A stretch of DNA of 26,827 nt from JACQFK01 sp041482015 (GTDB taxonomy: Bacteria > Planctomycetota > MHYJ01 > JACPRB01), in contig JBGPCZ010000080.1 in the NCBI GenBank assembly GCA_041482015.1, forward strand, positions 1 through 26,827. The letters are read 5' to 3'. Positions 14,315-21,170 of the stretch are shown piece by piece. The notes beneath the pieces were generated by a model that had not been told where the DNA came from, searched no databases, and was given only the letters and a program-made list of their open reading frames with translations. Position 1 is the stretch's first letter, and every line of letters begins with the position of its first letter. A program made the translations under genes and the position numbers.

Positions 14315-15208
14315 TCAGACGTCGCAGACGCGGACCGCGTGGCGAAGCGCCTTGACGCGGTCCGGCCAGGTCGGGATGAACTCCTGGGCCATGAAGCCCT
14401 GGAAGCCCGTCTCGAGAATCGCGCGCACGATCGCCGGGTAATTCAGCTCCTGCGTCTCGTCCAGCTCGCCCCGGCCCGGCACGCCCGCCGTGTGATAATG
14501 GGCCGTCACTTCCTTGTATTGGCGGATGTGGCGGATCACATCGCCGTCCATGATCTGCACGTGGTAGATGTCGAAGAGAAGCTTCATCCGCGGCGAGCCG
14601 ACCGCCTTGATCAGGTCGACGCAGTGCTGCACGTGGTCGCCGAAATACCCGGGATGCCCTTTCATCGGATGCGAATTGTCGCGCGAGTTCAGGTGCTCCA
14701 GGCAGATGTTGATGCCCTTCTCCTCGGCGTACCCCGCCACCGACTTCCACACGTCGAGGCAGTTGCGGTCCATCTGTTCGTCGCCCAGATCCTTCACCCG
14801 CATCCCCGTGAACGTGATCACGTTCGGAGCCCCGAACTCGACCGCCTTGTCGATGCCGTCGCGGATCTTCTGGATGCAGAACTCGCGGTTGGCCGGGTCG
14901 CACGGCCCCTTTGCGAAGGGGTGACTCCCCGTGAGCGCGATCTTGAGACCGAGATCGCGGATCATCGGGTAGTGCTTCGCATCCACCCCTTCCATCGCGT
15001 GCATCCCGAGGTCACGGCAGTGGCGTGCGAGCTCGTCGACGGGCATCGGGTTGAACGTCCAGCCCATGATCGACTGCTTGATCCGGCCGTTTTTGATCTT
15101 GAAGTCGGGCTCGTCGTCGGCCATCGCGCGCGCCCCGCCCGGCCCCGCCAGCATCACCGCGCCCGCCGCCGCGCCTTGAAGAATCGTCCTCCGGCTCAAG
15201 TCCGACAT
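14315..15208 (-). CDS. Tat-exported TIM-barrel isomerase/epimerase (hydroxypyruvate isomerase-like)
   Basis: 297 residues. The twin-arginine signal SRRTILQGAAAGAVMLAG (5-22) predicts Tat export of a folded protein. The remainder is an AP-endonuclease-2/xylose-isomerase-like TIM barrel. Candidate metal ligands are E171 (CLEHLN), D213 (LFDIYH), H237 (TAHYHTAGVPGRGE) and E276 (AQEFIP), a set matching hydroxypyruvate isomerase-type enzymes that interconvert keto and aldo sugar acids through an enediol. Location outside the cytoplasm makes a sugar or sugar-acid substrate from polymer breakdown likely, but this is inference. ATG at 15208 has GGAGGA about 7 bases upstream and begins right at the Tat motif; the open frame further upstream has no family likeness. 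TACGAT (15243-15238, minus) is a possible -10. It is a single gene downstream of nothing obvious. Confidence 0.88.
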   Translation of the reverse strand: MSDLSRRTILQGAAAGAVMLAGPGGARAMADDEPDFKIKNGRIKQSIMGWTFNPMPVDELARHCRDLGMHAMEGVDAKHYPMIRDLGLKIALTGSHPFAKGPCDPANREFCIQKIRDGIDKAVEFGAPNVITFTGMRVKDLGDEQMDRNCLDVWKSVAGYAEEKGINICLEHLNSRDNSHPMKGHPGYFGDHVQHCVDLIKAVGSPRMKLLFDIYHVQIMDGDVIRHIRQYKEVTAHYHTAGVPGRGELDETQELNYPAIVRAILETGFQGFMAQEFIPTWPDRVKALRHAVRVCDV

Positions 15209-15624
15209 GGTGGTTCCTCCGTCTTCGCCGTCCGCCCATCGTAGCAGAAGACGGCCCCGTGGCCTCGCAAGAAGAGCCTGCACCCGGCGACGTCCCCACC
15301 AAGCGGGGATTGCCCGGGCGGTGGCCGCGCGGTTTCATGAATAGATGGATCTCCGATGCACTTCGGAAGGTCTTCAGCCCCACGAGCATCGAGGGTGTGA
15401 CCTATCCGAACGATGTAGTCGACGAAGAGGAGACGGATGGGTTGTTCTTCGCCCGGGACTGACCTTGCCGTGTGTGGTGCCGTGCGTGGAGAGTGCAGAG
15501 GCACGAAAAAAAAGAGCCGGGGTGCAGCTCCAGATCGTCCGCCGGGCCGCGAGAACTCCGCCCGACCGGGCACATCCCCATACGCTCAGGCACGCGAATT
15601 CACGCGCCAGGGCAATATCCGGGA

Positions 15625-15816
15625 CTACGACGTCCAGATCGCGAGGGCCGTGGTCGCGCTCGACCCCATCGTCGACATCTTCCCGACGGCCACGATCACG
15701 TCAGGCAGGCCGGCCTGGAGCGGCCCGCCATGCAACTTGCGCCAGAAGTCGAGCGGGTGCCGCTCGTGGAACGCCGCCGGCAACTTGCCGACCAGCGTCG
15801 CCTCGGAGTGGGCCAT
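15625..15816 (-). pseudogene. Fragment resembling a VRR-NUC/Holliday-resolvase-like nuclease
   Basis: A 63-codon frame starting at ATG 15816. Its middle, FWRKLHGGPLQAGLPDVIV, has the KxHGGPxQxGLPDxI pattern typical of the N-terminal part of small VRR-NUC type nucleases, which are common on phages and mobile elements. The expected ExK catalytic half does not follow in any frame that I can join, so the gene appears truncated or shifted after about residue 45. It starts 4 bases after the stop of the small basic peptide, as in an operon. The assignment rests on one short motif. Confidence 0.35.
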
Positions 15817-15820
15817 TGAA

Positions 15821-15910
15821 TTACTTTTTGCTTTTGTTTTTCCAATGGGTCTTCCGCTTCTTTCGCGGAGTTGTACGACCGGTACGCCGGCTGAAGCTTC
15901 CTCGATTCAT
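15821..15910 (-). CDS. Possible 29-residue highly basic peptide
   Basis: ATG at 15910 is preceded by AGGAG with a 6-base spacer, a good Shine-Dalgarno. The peptide has about 13 Lys/Arg in 29 residues (MNRGSFSRRTGRTTPRKK then KRKTHWKNKSKK). It ends 4 bases before the ATG of the nuclease-like fragment. On the minus strand TATACT (about 15989-15984) could be a -10. Whether it is translated is unknown; it may be a small nucleic-acid-binding protein or a remnant. Confidence 0.35.
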   Translation of the reverse strand: MNRGSFSRRTGRTTPRKKRKTHWKNKSKK

Positions 15911-16121
15911 GCTGTTCTCCTGCCAGGAGCTCCCGCTCGTGAAACTTAACCCAAGGTCGGGGGAAGGGGCTCCTTTGGGGCACAGTATACATTGTCTGTA
16001 AGCGTTCACGTCGAAGAGAGCAACTCTCTCAACTCTTTCCACACTCTCTCTCCGAGTGAGCCCGGTGATGGAAGCGCGACGAGTGTCGCAAGAAGGCGTG
16101 ATGACCTATCCGCCCGGATCC

Positions 16122-16149
16122 GGAAGTTGGAAGTTGGAAGTTGGAAGTA
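16122..16149. repeat. Heptamer tandem repeat (GGAAGTT)4
   Basis: Four consecutive 7-bp units at 16122, 16129, 16136 and 16143; the first three are GGAAGTT and the last is GGAAGTA. Seven is not a multiple of three, so copy-number change would shift any reading frame through it. It is in non-coding DNA. Confidence 0.85.
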
Positions 16150-16517
16150 GGCGGGGCTCCGCGTGTCCGACGAAGTTCATCCGACACATCCCCCGCGCCG
16201 TGTCCGTCGCCGCGATCGTGGTGCACTCGAGATCCCGCACCTCGATGGTGACCGTCGACGTCCGATCTCCAGGCTCCGTCCTGCGGCATGAGCGCAAAGT
16301 CTTGGCGAATCAGAATGCGCGATTTTCCTGCGAAGAGCCTACCGCCACCTTCAACTATGGCCAACATCAATTGCAACCGGCAGGAGGGTTTGGGGATGCA
16401 GGACATCCTTCAAGGCTCGCCTGGGCCACCACCCGCCAGCGAATGATGGGGGGAATTCCGGAGACACGACCGACCAAATCGACTCACCCCCGAAACATTT
16501 CCGCCTGGCCCCTTCGC

Positions 16518-16545
16518 TTGACTTCGCAAAGTCTGCCTGTATACT
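16518..16545 (+). promoter_or_regulatory. SigmaA-like promoter of rpsJ
   Basis: TTGACT (16518-16523), 16-bp spacer, TATACT (16540-16545). Expected start about 16552-16554, leaving a leader of only 5-7 bases and no Shine-Dalgarno. Confidence 0.6.
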
Positions 16546-16558
16546 GACGGTTCACTAT

Positions 16559-16879
<321 letters not shown>

Positions 16880-17286
16880 GACCGCGGCCAGGGCCGGCAT
16901 CCAGCAACAGAAGGCGGAACGCGCGACCGGGCCTCCCCGCCTCTCTCCTCACGCCCCCTTGGTCTTCCCCACCCGCCTCCCCACACCCCATCCCCGGAAG
17001 GGACAGTGAAAGGAACATGTTTAACCAACCGACCGCCAGACTTGACCCCGGGCTCAGGTGGGTATCACCTGCTCCTGAAGGCCACGGGCGTGGACGGGGC
17101 ACCGTTCATCCCGGACTCCGCTCCGGCGATCTCGAGATCCTGGCGGCCCGCGCGCTCCAGGGCGCGCCGAGGGGTTTGCCATGGCCCGCCATCATGCGAC
17201 AATCCAACGCCGGCGAAACCGCGCCAACGCCTGCATGGATAAAGGCGCATCTCCTGCGAAGGGCCAATATACTGGGCCTTACTTCG
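16880..17286. other. Non-coding 407-bp stretch after rpsJ
   Basis: No gene supported. 16935-17000 is strongly pyrimidine-rich on the plus strand. The frame of the following gene stays open through 17017-17286 but that part lacks protein-like composition. TATACT at 17268-17273 is a good -10 for the next gene, without a clear -35. No rplC-like sequence is found here. Confidence 0.5.
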
Positions 17287-18441
17287 ATGAAGCCAATGGA
17301 TGCTATTGCACGGAGGGTGGCCCTTGAGTGGCGACGCGCCAACGGCAATCTCGCCTCGTTCCCCGGCATCGCCACCCGCGCGTTGGAGGCTTTCGACTAC
17401 GATCTCACGAAAAACCAGCTGGACGAAGCCCTCGGCCGGTGGCTCCTGAAGACCTCCACCCTTCCCGACCAGGTCAACCTGCACAACACGTTCGGCCAGC
17501 CTCCCGTCACCCTCTTCAACGATGGCCGGTTCGTCGTCGACCTCTACTTCTGGATGACGTTCGACACGGCCGTCCACAGTCATGGATTTCGCGGCGCCTT
17601 CCGGGTGCTGCACGGAAAGTCGCTCCACGAAGTCTTCAAGGTGAAGGTGTCCAAAGCCATCGCGCCCGATGTGGCGCTCGTCAAGCTCGGAACTCCGCAG
17701 GCGAGCCTGTTGAAGCCCGGCGATGTCCGGCCCATCCAGCCCGGCCAGGGCCTGACGCATGGGGTGATCCACCTCGAAATCCCGACGGTCACTCTCTGCG
17801 TGAAAACGATCAACGAGCCGCGGATCGCGCAGTGGAAATATTTTTCCAACGGGCTCGCCATCCAGATGCGGCGTCTCAAGCCCACCCTCATCAAGAAGAT
17901 CTATTACTTCCAGTACTTGACGGGCCGGGACGTGAAGCACGCCTCGTCGTATCTTGACCAGGTCCTGCGCACCCTCGACCGCTCGACGTGCATGAATCTT
18001 TACGGGGCGATCGCCAGCGGCTCGGTTGAGGTGTCGGAGAGCGCCGCCCAGGACTTCGCGGCGCAGCTCCGAAGACTCCACGGGACGTCGGAATGGTTCA
18101 AGCGGTATGAGGCGATCGATCAGTTGCAGTTGGACGAGCTGCACTTTGAACAGTGCGACACACCCATCGGCCGGCTGGTCGCCCACTTCATCAACGGCGG
18201 CCACGATGTGCAGACCGTGCGACGTCTGCTCGGCCAGCTTTCAAACCACGATGTCGAAGCCGCCGTCTCAGACTTGATGGATATCGAGAGCATCTTCGGC
18301 CACGAGTTATCGATGAAAGATCGCGCCTCGATCAAGGAGCTGGTCGCGAAACCGGACCGGAAGATCCCGGGACATCTGCGGTGTTTTGGCCAGATCCGGA
18401 AGATGAGGGACTTCCTGAAGATGTCCAGGGATGCGGAGTAG
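17287..18441 (+). CDS. Cupin-like protein of unknown function
   Basis: 384 residues from ATG at 17287; TATACT ends 13 bases before it and there is no Shine-Dalgarno, as with rpsJ. Residues about 60-180 read as a double-stranded beta helix: FVVDLYFWMTFDTAVHSHGF gives an HxH pair (H97, H99) and LTHGVIHLEIPTVTL supplies later histidines (H158, H162), the arrangement of a metal-binding cupin of the cysteine-dioxygenase/thiol-dioxygenase kind. Residues about 200-384 are mainly helical with no motif that I recognise. There is no signal peptide. I cannot name the family. The open frame extends upstream to 17017, but the region lacks typical coding character. It stands alone in the remnant-rich zone; its 3' end overlaps a minus-strand HEAT-like fragment. 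Confidence 0.75.
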   Translation: MKPMDAIARRVALEWRRANGNLASFPGIATRALEAFDYDLTKNQLDEALGRWLLKTSTLPDQVNLHNTFGQPPVTLFNDGRFVVDLYFWMTFDTAVHSHGFRGAFRVLHGKSLHEVFKVKVSKAIAPDVALVKLGTPQASLLKPGDVRPIQPGQGLTHGVIHLEIPTVTLCVKTINEPRIAQWKYFSNGLAIQMRRLKPTLIKKIYYFQYLTGRDVKHASSYLDQVLRTLDRSTCMNLYGAIASGSVEVSESAAQDFAAQLRRLHGTSEWFKRYEAIDQLQLDELHFEQCDTPIGRLVAHFINGGHDVQTVRRLLGQLSNHDVEAAVSDLMDIESIFGHELSMKDRASIKELVAKPDRKIPGHLRCFGQIRKMRDFLKMSRDAE

Positions 18442-18444
18442 ACG

Positions 18445-18625
18445 CTTCGCGCGGATCGAGACCTCCGCGTCCGCGTCCGCATCCTTCGCCGCCTTCTCCA
18501 GCTCGGGCGCCCAGATGTTGACCCGCAAATCCCTGGATATCCTCCTCGAATTTCTGCCACGGGAACTCTCGAGGGTTGATCTGCCTGTCTAGCGAATCGG
18601 TTGGTGCAATGCGCGATGCTTTCAT
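18445..18625 (-). pseudogene. Broken gene downstream of the PadR gene, HEAT-like fragment
   Basis: An ATG at 18625 overlaps the PadR stop as ATGA, the usual operon join. The frame reads MKASRIAPTDSLDRQINPRE then FPWQKFEEDIQGFAG. It then turns to low-complexity Gly/Arg, while a neighbouring frame (from about 18528) becomes protein-like: LEKAAKDADADAEVSIRAKRLLR, a typical HEAT-repeat helix pair ending. This suggests a frameshift near 18520-18530 in a short or truncated gene. The remainder would run antisense into the cupin-like gene and is not credible as coding. Confidence 0.4.
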
Positions 18626-19254
18626 TTGGGGGTCAACCCTCGCACCTTTGCCGCCATCACCAACCGTTCCAAACGCAGGCTTTCTTCCCTCGCGACAGAT
18701 AGCCCAAGCTTGGTGAGCCGGTAATACCGCCGTCGCTGGTCACTGTCCTCGCTTGCCTCGCCATCGACCTCTTCAAGAAGCTTGTCGACCAGCATCCGCT
18801 GGACTGAGCGATAGAGCGTTCCAGGGCCCATCCGGAGCTGGCCGCCACCTAGCTGCCCAATTTCCTGCATGATCGCGTAGCCGTGCGCTTGCCCTCGTCC
18901 GATGGCCAGGAGGATGAGGAACGTCGATGGCTGTAGAGGCAGAAGGGACCTCGGGCCGCGCGAACCCGACCTCCCCTTTCCATATATATCCACACCGGAT
19001 AGTCCCGGGATTTCGCGTCCCGGCGCTGACAGGACGCGAACCCTCCCCAGTTCCGGGTGCGGCTTGGCGGGGGCCACCCATGGCTCCGTCCCGTCCGTAG
19101 CCCGACGCGTGGCCACCTCCAGGTCCCCAGTCCCAAGAGATCGCCGCCTCTGCCATCCCCGGGTGCAGGTCTCGAGGTACCAGACGTCGCCGCGCTTGAC
19201 CAGGTGCCGGCCCTTCTGTAGTTTGATCCTCGTGACTCGCGCGATCGTTCTCAT
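18622..19254 (-). CDS. PadR-family regulator with an integrase-like N-terminal extension
   Basis: Residues about 104-200 are a PadR winged helix: LLPLQPSTFLILLAIGRGQA then HGYAIMQEIG, MGPGTLYRSVQRMLVDKLLE, and the wing QRRRYYRLTKLGLSVARE. PadR proteins bind operator DNA as dimers and often repress transport or stress genes. The first 52 residues are unlike PadR: LVKRGDVWYLETCTRGWQRR and RSLGTGDLEVATRRA match the N-terminal arm-type DNA-binding domain of tyrosine recombinases (KRGxxWYxE, RxRSLGTxDxxxA). Residues 53-103 are a low-similarity joint. The frame is continuous, so it could be a true fusion; equally the PadR gene may start near GTG 18993 or further in and the rest be integrase debris. 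The downstream ATGA-linked fragment is broken. Confidence 0.7.
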   Translation of the reverse strand: MRTIARVTRIKLQKGRHLVKRGDVWYLETCTRGWQRRRSLGTGDLEVATRRATDGTEPWVAPAKPHPELGRVRVLSAPGREIPGLSGVDIYGKGRSGSRGPRSLLPLQPSTFLILLAIGRGQAHGYAIMQEIGQLGGGQLRMGPGTLYRSVQRMLVDKLLEEVDGEASEDSDQRRRYYRLTKLGLSVAREESLRLERLVMAAKVRGLTPK

Positions 19255-19293
19255 GACGGCATTCCAAGAAAGAGCGCACCGAGCATACCGGAT

Positions 19294-19310
19294 TAGGACA
19301 AACTAGGACA
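19294..19310. promoter_or_regulatory. Two 10-bp-spaced TAGGACA direct repeats
   Basis: TAGGACA at 19294-19300 and again at 19304-19310, one helical turn apart, between the tRNA and the divergent PadR/integrase-like frame. TTAGGA (19293-19298) and TAAAAG (19316-19321) with a 17-bp spacer could be the tRNA promoter, so the repeats would overlap its -35 to -10 region. Confidence 0.35.
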
Positions 19311-19328
19311 CCGAATAAAAGGGGGCAC

Positions 19329-19402
19329 TGGGCCGTGGTGTAACGGTAGCACGAGGGATTTTGGATCCCTCTGTTCAGGTTCGAATCCTGACGGCCCAAC
19401 CA
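19329..19402 (+). tRNA. tRNA-Gln (anticodon UUG)
   Basis: Acceptor arm TGGGCCG (19329-19335) pairs with CGGCCCA (19392-19398), discriminator A, and CCA is encoded (19400-19402). Anticodon stem AGGGA/TCCCT encloses the 7-base loop TTTTGGA, anticodon TTG, which reads CAA glutamine codons. T arm TCAGG-TTCGAAT-CCTGA is canonical. D arm with TAACGGTAGCA is normal. Possible promoter TTAGGA-17-TAAAAG upstream. Confidence 0.95.
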
Positions 19403-19413
19403 CCCTTCGCTCG

Positions 19414-19550
19414 CCGAAGCGGAGCGGAGACGGGAGCGAGGGGGACGGCGGCGGGCTTCGGGTGGCGAGCCACCTCGACTCCGCGGCGCTTCGCGCCTTC
19501 CTCGTTTCCTCCTATCTCTTCATCTCCTCCCATCTCCCGATCTCCTTCGG
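19414..19550. repeat. 137-bp imperfect inverted repeat after the tRNA
   Basis: CCGAAG at 19414 and CTTCGG at 19545-19550 are the ends. The left arm (CGGAGCGGAGACGGGAGCGAG) corresponds imperfectly to the reverse complement of the right arm, which is a run of TCTCC/ATCTC words at 19505-19548. The strong strand asymmetry is like that of 1415-1514. Confidence 0.45.
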
Positions 19551-19552
19551 AA

Positions 19553-19581
19553 TTGACCTCCATCCTCCTTCGCGCTAGTGT
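19553..19581 (+). promoter_or_regulatory. SigmaA-like promoter of the PilZ gene
   Basis: TTGACC (19553-19558), 17-bp spacer, TAGTGT (19576-19581). Expected start about 19588, leader about 19 bases containing the Shine-Dalgarno GAGGGAGG. Confidence 0.6.
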
Positions 19582-19606
19582 ATTCTCCCAATCCAGAGGG
19601 AGGTCC

Positions 19607-20164
19607 ATGGCCGCACCCGACCCGAAGTCCGACGAGTGGTTCGACGAGTTCAGGAAACTCAATACGCACGGGGCCACCCCCTCGGGCGCGCCCGGCGGCG
19701 AGGCCTCCTCCGCAAACAACGATCCGCCCGCCCCCAAGGGCAGCGAACGCCGGAGGTTCGGACGGTTCGAGGTCGACCTGGCGAGCACCCAGCTCTACAA
19801 GGAGGGCCTGCTCGCCTTCATCGGCGTCGGAAAGGGCAATCTCGCCCGCACGGCGATCGACGTCTCCGAGGGCGGCGCCCAGATCCTCGTCCACGAGCGT
19901 CTCGCCCCGGGCACCAAGGTGCGCGTCAAGATCGCCGTCGAGAAATACAAGGAAGTGATCGAGGCCGCGGGGATCGTGCGCTGGTGCTACCAGAGCGCCA
20001 AGAAGAAGGAGGACTTCTTCATCGGCGTCCAGTTCCAGGCGATGGAGACGGCGCAGGGACGCAAGCTCTCCGCGATGCGCGATTGGTTCACCTCCCCGCA
20101 GTACAAGGCCGTCAAGCAGGGCCGCCGGAGGGACAAGCCCCCGGAGATCATCTTCCCGAAGTGA
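19607..20164 (+). CDS. PilZ domain protein (c-di-GMP receptor type)
   Basis: 185 residues from ATG at 19607, preceded by GAGGGAGG with a 4-base spacer; the frame is open much further upstream through the tRNA and repeat, which cannot be coding. Residues 1-45 are a disordered Pro/Ala-rich tail. The PilZ barrel spans about 46-165 with the two c-di-GMP-binding motifs: RRFGR (R49-R53, the RxxxR motif) and DVSEGG (D85-G90, the [D/N]xSxxG motif). The family binds cyclic di-GMP and changes partner contacts, often controlling pili, flagella or polysaccharide export. No catalytic or membrane domain is fused, so it must act through a partner. It converges with thiE with a 17-base overlap. Confidence 0.92.
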   Translation: MAAPDPKSDEWFDEFRKLNTHGATPSGAPGGEASSANNDPPAPKGSERRRFGRFEVDLASTQLYKEGLLAFIGVGKGNLARTAIDVSEGGAQILVHERLAPGTKVRVKIAVEKYKEVIEAAGIVRWCYQSAKKKEDFFIGVQFQAMETAQGRKLSAMRDWFTSPQYKAVKQGRRRDKPPEIIFPK

Positions 20165-21134
20165 GCCTCCGCCGGATCGCGCTCGCCGCCGTCGCCGGGT
20201 CGCGCTCGGCGATCACCCCCGCGCAGACCGCCGCGCGCCCGAACGCCCGCTCGACGTTCCCCCGGTTGATCCCGCCGATGCAGAACCACGGGACGCCCAG
20301 CTTTTTCGCCGCCGCGAGGTACGTCCGCCCCTCGGGCTCCAGGTCCGGCTTGAGCGGCGTCGCGAACATCGGGCCGACCGAGATGTAGTCGGCCCCCTCG
20401 CGCACGGCGCGGCGCGCTTCGGCGAGCGAGTGGCTCGTGGCACCCACGATCCCCGCGCCCAGCCGCCTCGCCTCGCGGATCGGCAGGTCCCCGAGCCCCA
20501 GGTGCACGCCGTCCGCGCCGCAGGCGAGCGCGACCGCGACGTCGTCGTTCACGATGAAGAGCGCGTCCGGGACCGCCGCGCGGATCCTCCGTGCGAGCCC
20601 GGGGTCGACCCGCGGCTTCTGCCGCAGCTGCACCACGTCCGCCCCGCCCCGCACCGCCGCCTTCGCCGCCTCGACGAGCGGCCGGCGCGTCACCGACGGG
20701 TCGAGCAGCACGTAGAGCCGCGCCGCCTCGAGCCGCCGGCGCGGATCGCCCAGCTTCTTCTCGATCGAGTAGAGGGCGTACCGCAGGCGGTGCGCGACGC
20801 GGCTCATCCTGGCAAACCGGCCCTTGGAGATTTCCTCGATCGTGCGAAGGGCCTCCTCCGCCCTCTTGAGATTCGCCTGCGCGACCTCCCCAAGGGGGCG
20901 CGGGGCCGTCACGCGGACGTCGCCGTCCCGGCCGACGTCGCTGTCCGGATCGCGCGCCTGGACGAACGACTTCGCGTGCGGGCGCGCCTCGCGATCGAGC
21001 GCGTGACGGGCGTCCTTGAGCGACGCGGTTAAGGCGGCGTCCCCGTGGTGGAACCGGGCGATATCCTCGAGGACGCGGAGCGCCTCGCGGGCGCGGTTGA
21101 CGTTCGCGTCGAGGATGCGGAACACCGACCTCAT
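20148..21134 (-). CDS. thiE: ThiD2-ThiE fusion, thiamine-phosphate synthase
   Basis: 328 residues. N-terminal domain (1-130) matches the ThiD2 type: ANVNRAREALRVLEDIARFH and NLKRAEEALRTIEEISK, a domain proposed to act as an HMP-P kinase. C-terminal ThiE barrel (138-325): VVQLRQK (168-173), VNDDVAVALACGADGVHLG (195-213), GATSHS (231-236), SVGPMFATPLKP and CIGGIN. It joins HMP-pyrophosphate to thiazole phosphate, giving thiamine monophosphate and pyrophosphate. ATG at 21134 starts the ThiD2 domain exactly. A promoter lies 8-36 bases upstream within the end of the M28 gene. It is the last gene of the minus-strand run MATE, M28, ThiE. The 3' end overlaps the PilZ gene's 3' end. Confidence 0.93.
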   Translation of the reverse strand: MRSVFRILDANVNRAREALRVLEDIARFHHGDAALTASLKDARHALDREARPHAKSFVQARDPDSDVGRDGDVRVTAPRPLGEVAQANLKRAEEALRTIEEISKGRFARMSRVAHRLRYALYSIEKKLGDPRRRLEAARLYVLLDPSVTRRPLVEAAKAAVRGGADVVQLRQKPRVDPGLARRIRAAVPDALFIVNDDVAVALACGADGVHLGLGDLPIREARRLGAGIVGATSHSLAEARRAVREGADYISVGPMFATPLKPDLEPEGRTYLAAAKKLGVPWFCIGGINRGNVERAFGRAAVCAGVIAERDPATAASAIRRRLTSGR

Positions 21135-21141
21135 CCTGCGG

Positions 21142-21170
21142 ATTCTAGTCCGCCGGGGTCACTCCGTCCA
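21142..21170 (-). promoter_or_regulatory. SigmaA-like promoter of thiE
   Basis: Minus strand TGGACG (21170-21165), 17-bp spacer, TAGAAT (21147-21142). The -10 lies 7 bases before the ATG at 21134, so initiation would be at the start codon: another leaderless candidate. The -35 is inside the last codons of the M28 gene. Confidence 0.55.

Larger units (their letters stand above)
15209..16558. other. Gene-poor, remnant-rich stretch of about 1.35 kb
   Basis: No full-length gene is supported. It holds a small basic-peptide frame and a nuclease-like fragment on the minus strand, a 7-bp tandem repeat, and short purine/pyrimidine tracts (16015-16060). A minus-strand piece near 16120-16400 seems to change frame around 16285 and may be another broken gene, without recognisable homology. 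The plus-strand frame at 15580-15720 (AQAREFTRQGNIRDYD) looks protein-like but overlaps the minus-strand nuclease-like fragment. Composition is more AT-rich at 15825-15850 and 15975-16050 than the rest of the window. Confidence 0.5.

Noticed and set aside
15437..15949. A 170-codon plus-strand frame in the gene-poor region
   Set aside because: Only a short piece (15580-15720) looks protein-like, it has no start signal, and it overlaps the better supported minus-strand nuclease-like fragment.
16122..16149. CRISPR-like repeats
   Set aside because: The units are only 7 bp and contiguous, with no spacers and no cas genes.
16029..16406. Minus-strand frames with protein-like pieces
   Set aside because: Likely frameshifted or spurious; no recognisable family and part of it is the heptamer repeat, so no CDS was listed.
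16880..17016. Search for rplC or other S10-operon genes after rpsJ
   Set aside because: No ribosomal protein likeness in any frame; the stretch is pyrimidine-rich non-coding DNA.
18773..19399. A minus-strand frame starting inside the antisense of the tRNA
   Set aside because: Frames reading through the complement of tRNA genes are a well-known source of false proteins; the frame then crosses the PadR/integrase gene out of phase.
19361..19606. N-terminal extension of the PilZ gene through the tRNA 3' end
   Set aside because: It lies upstream of a good promoter and Shine-Dalgarno and covers tRNA and inverted-repeat DNA.
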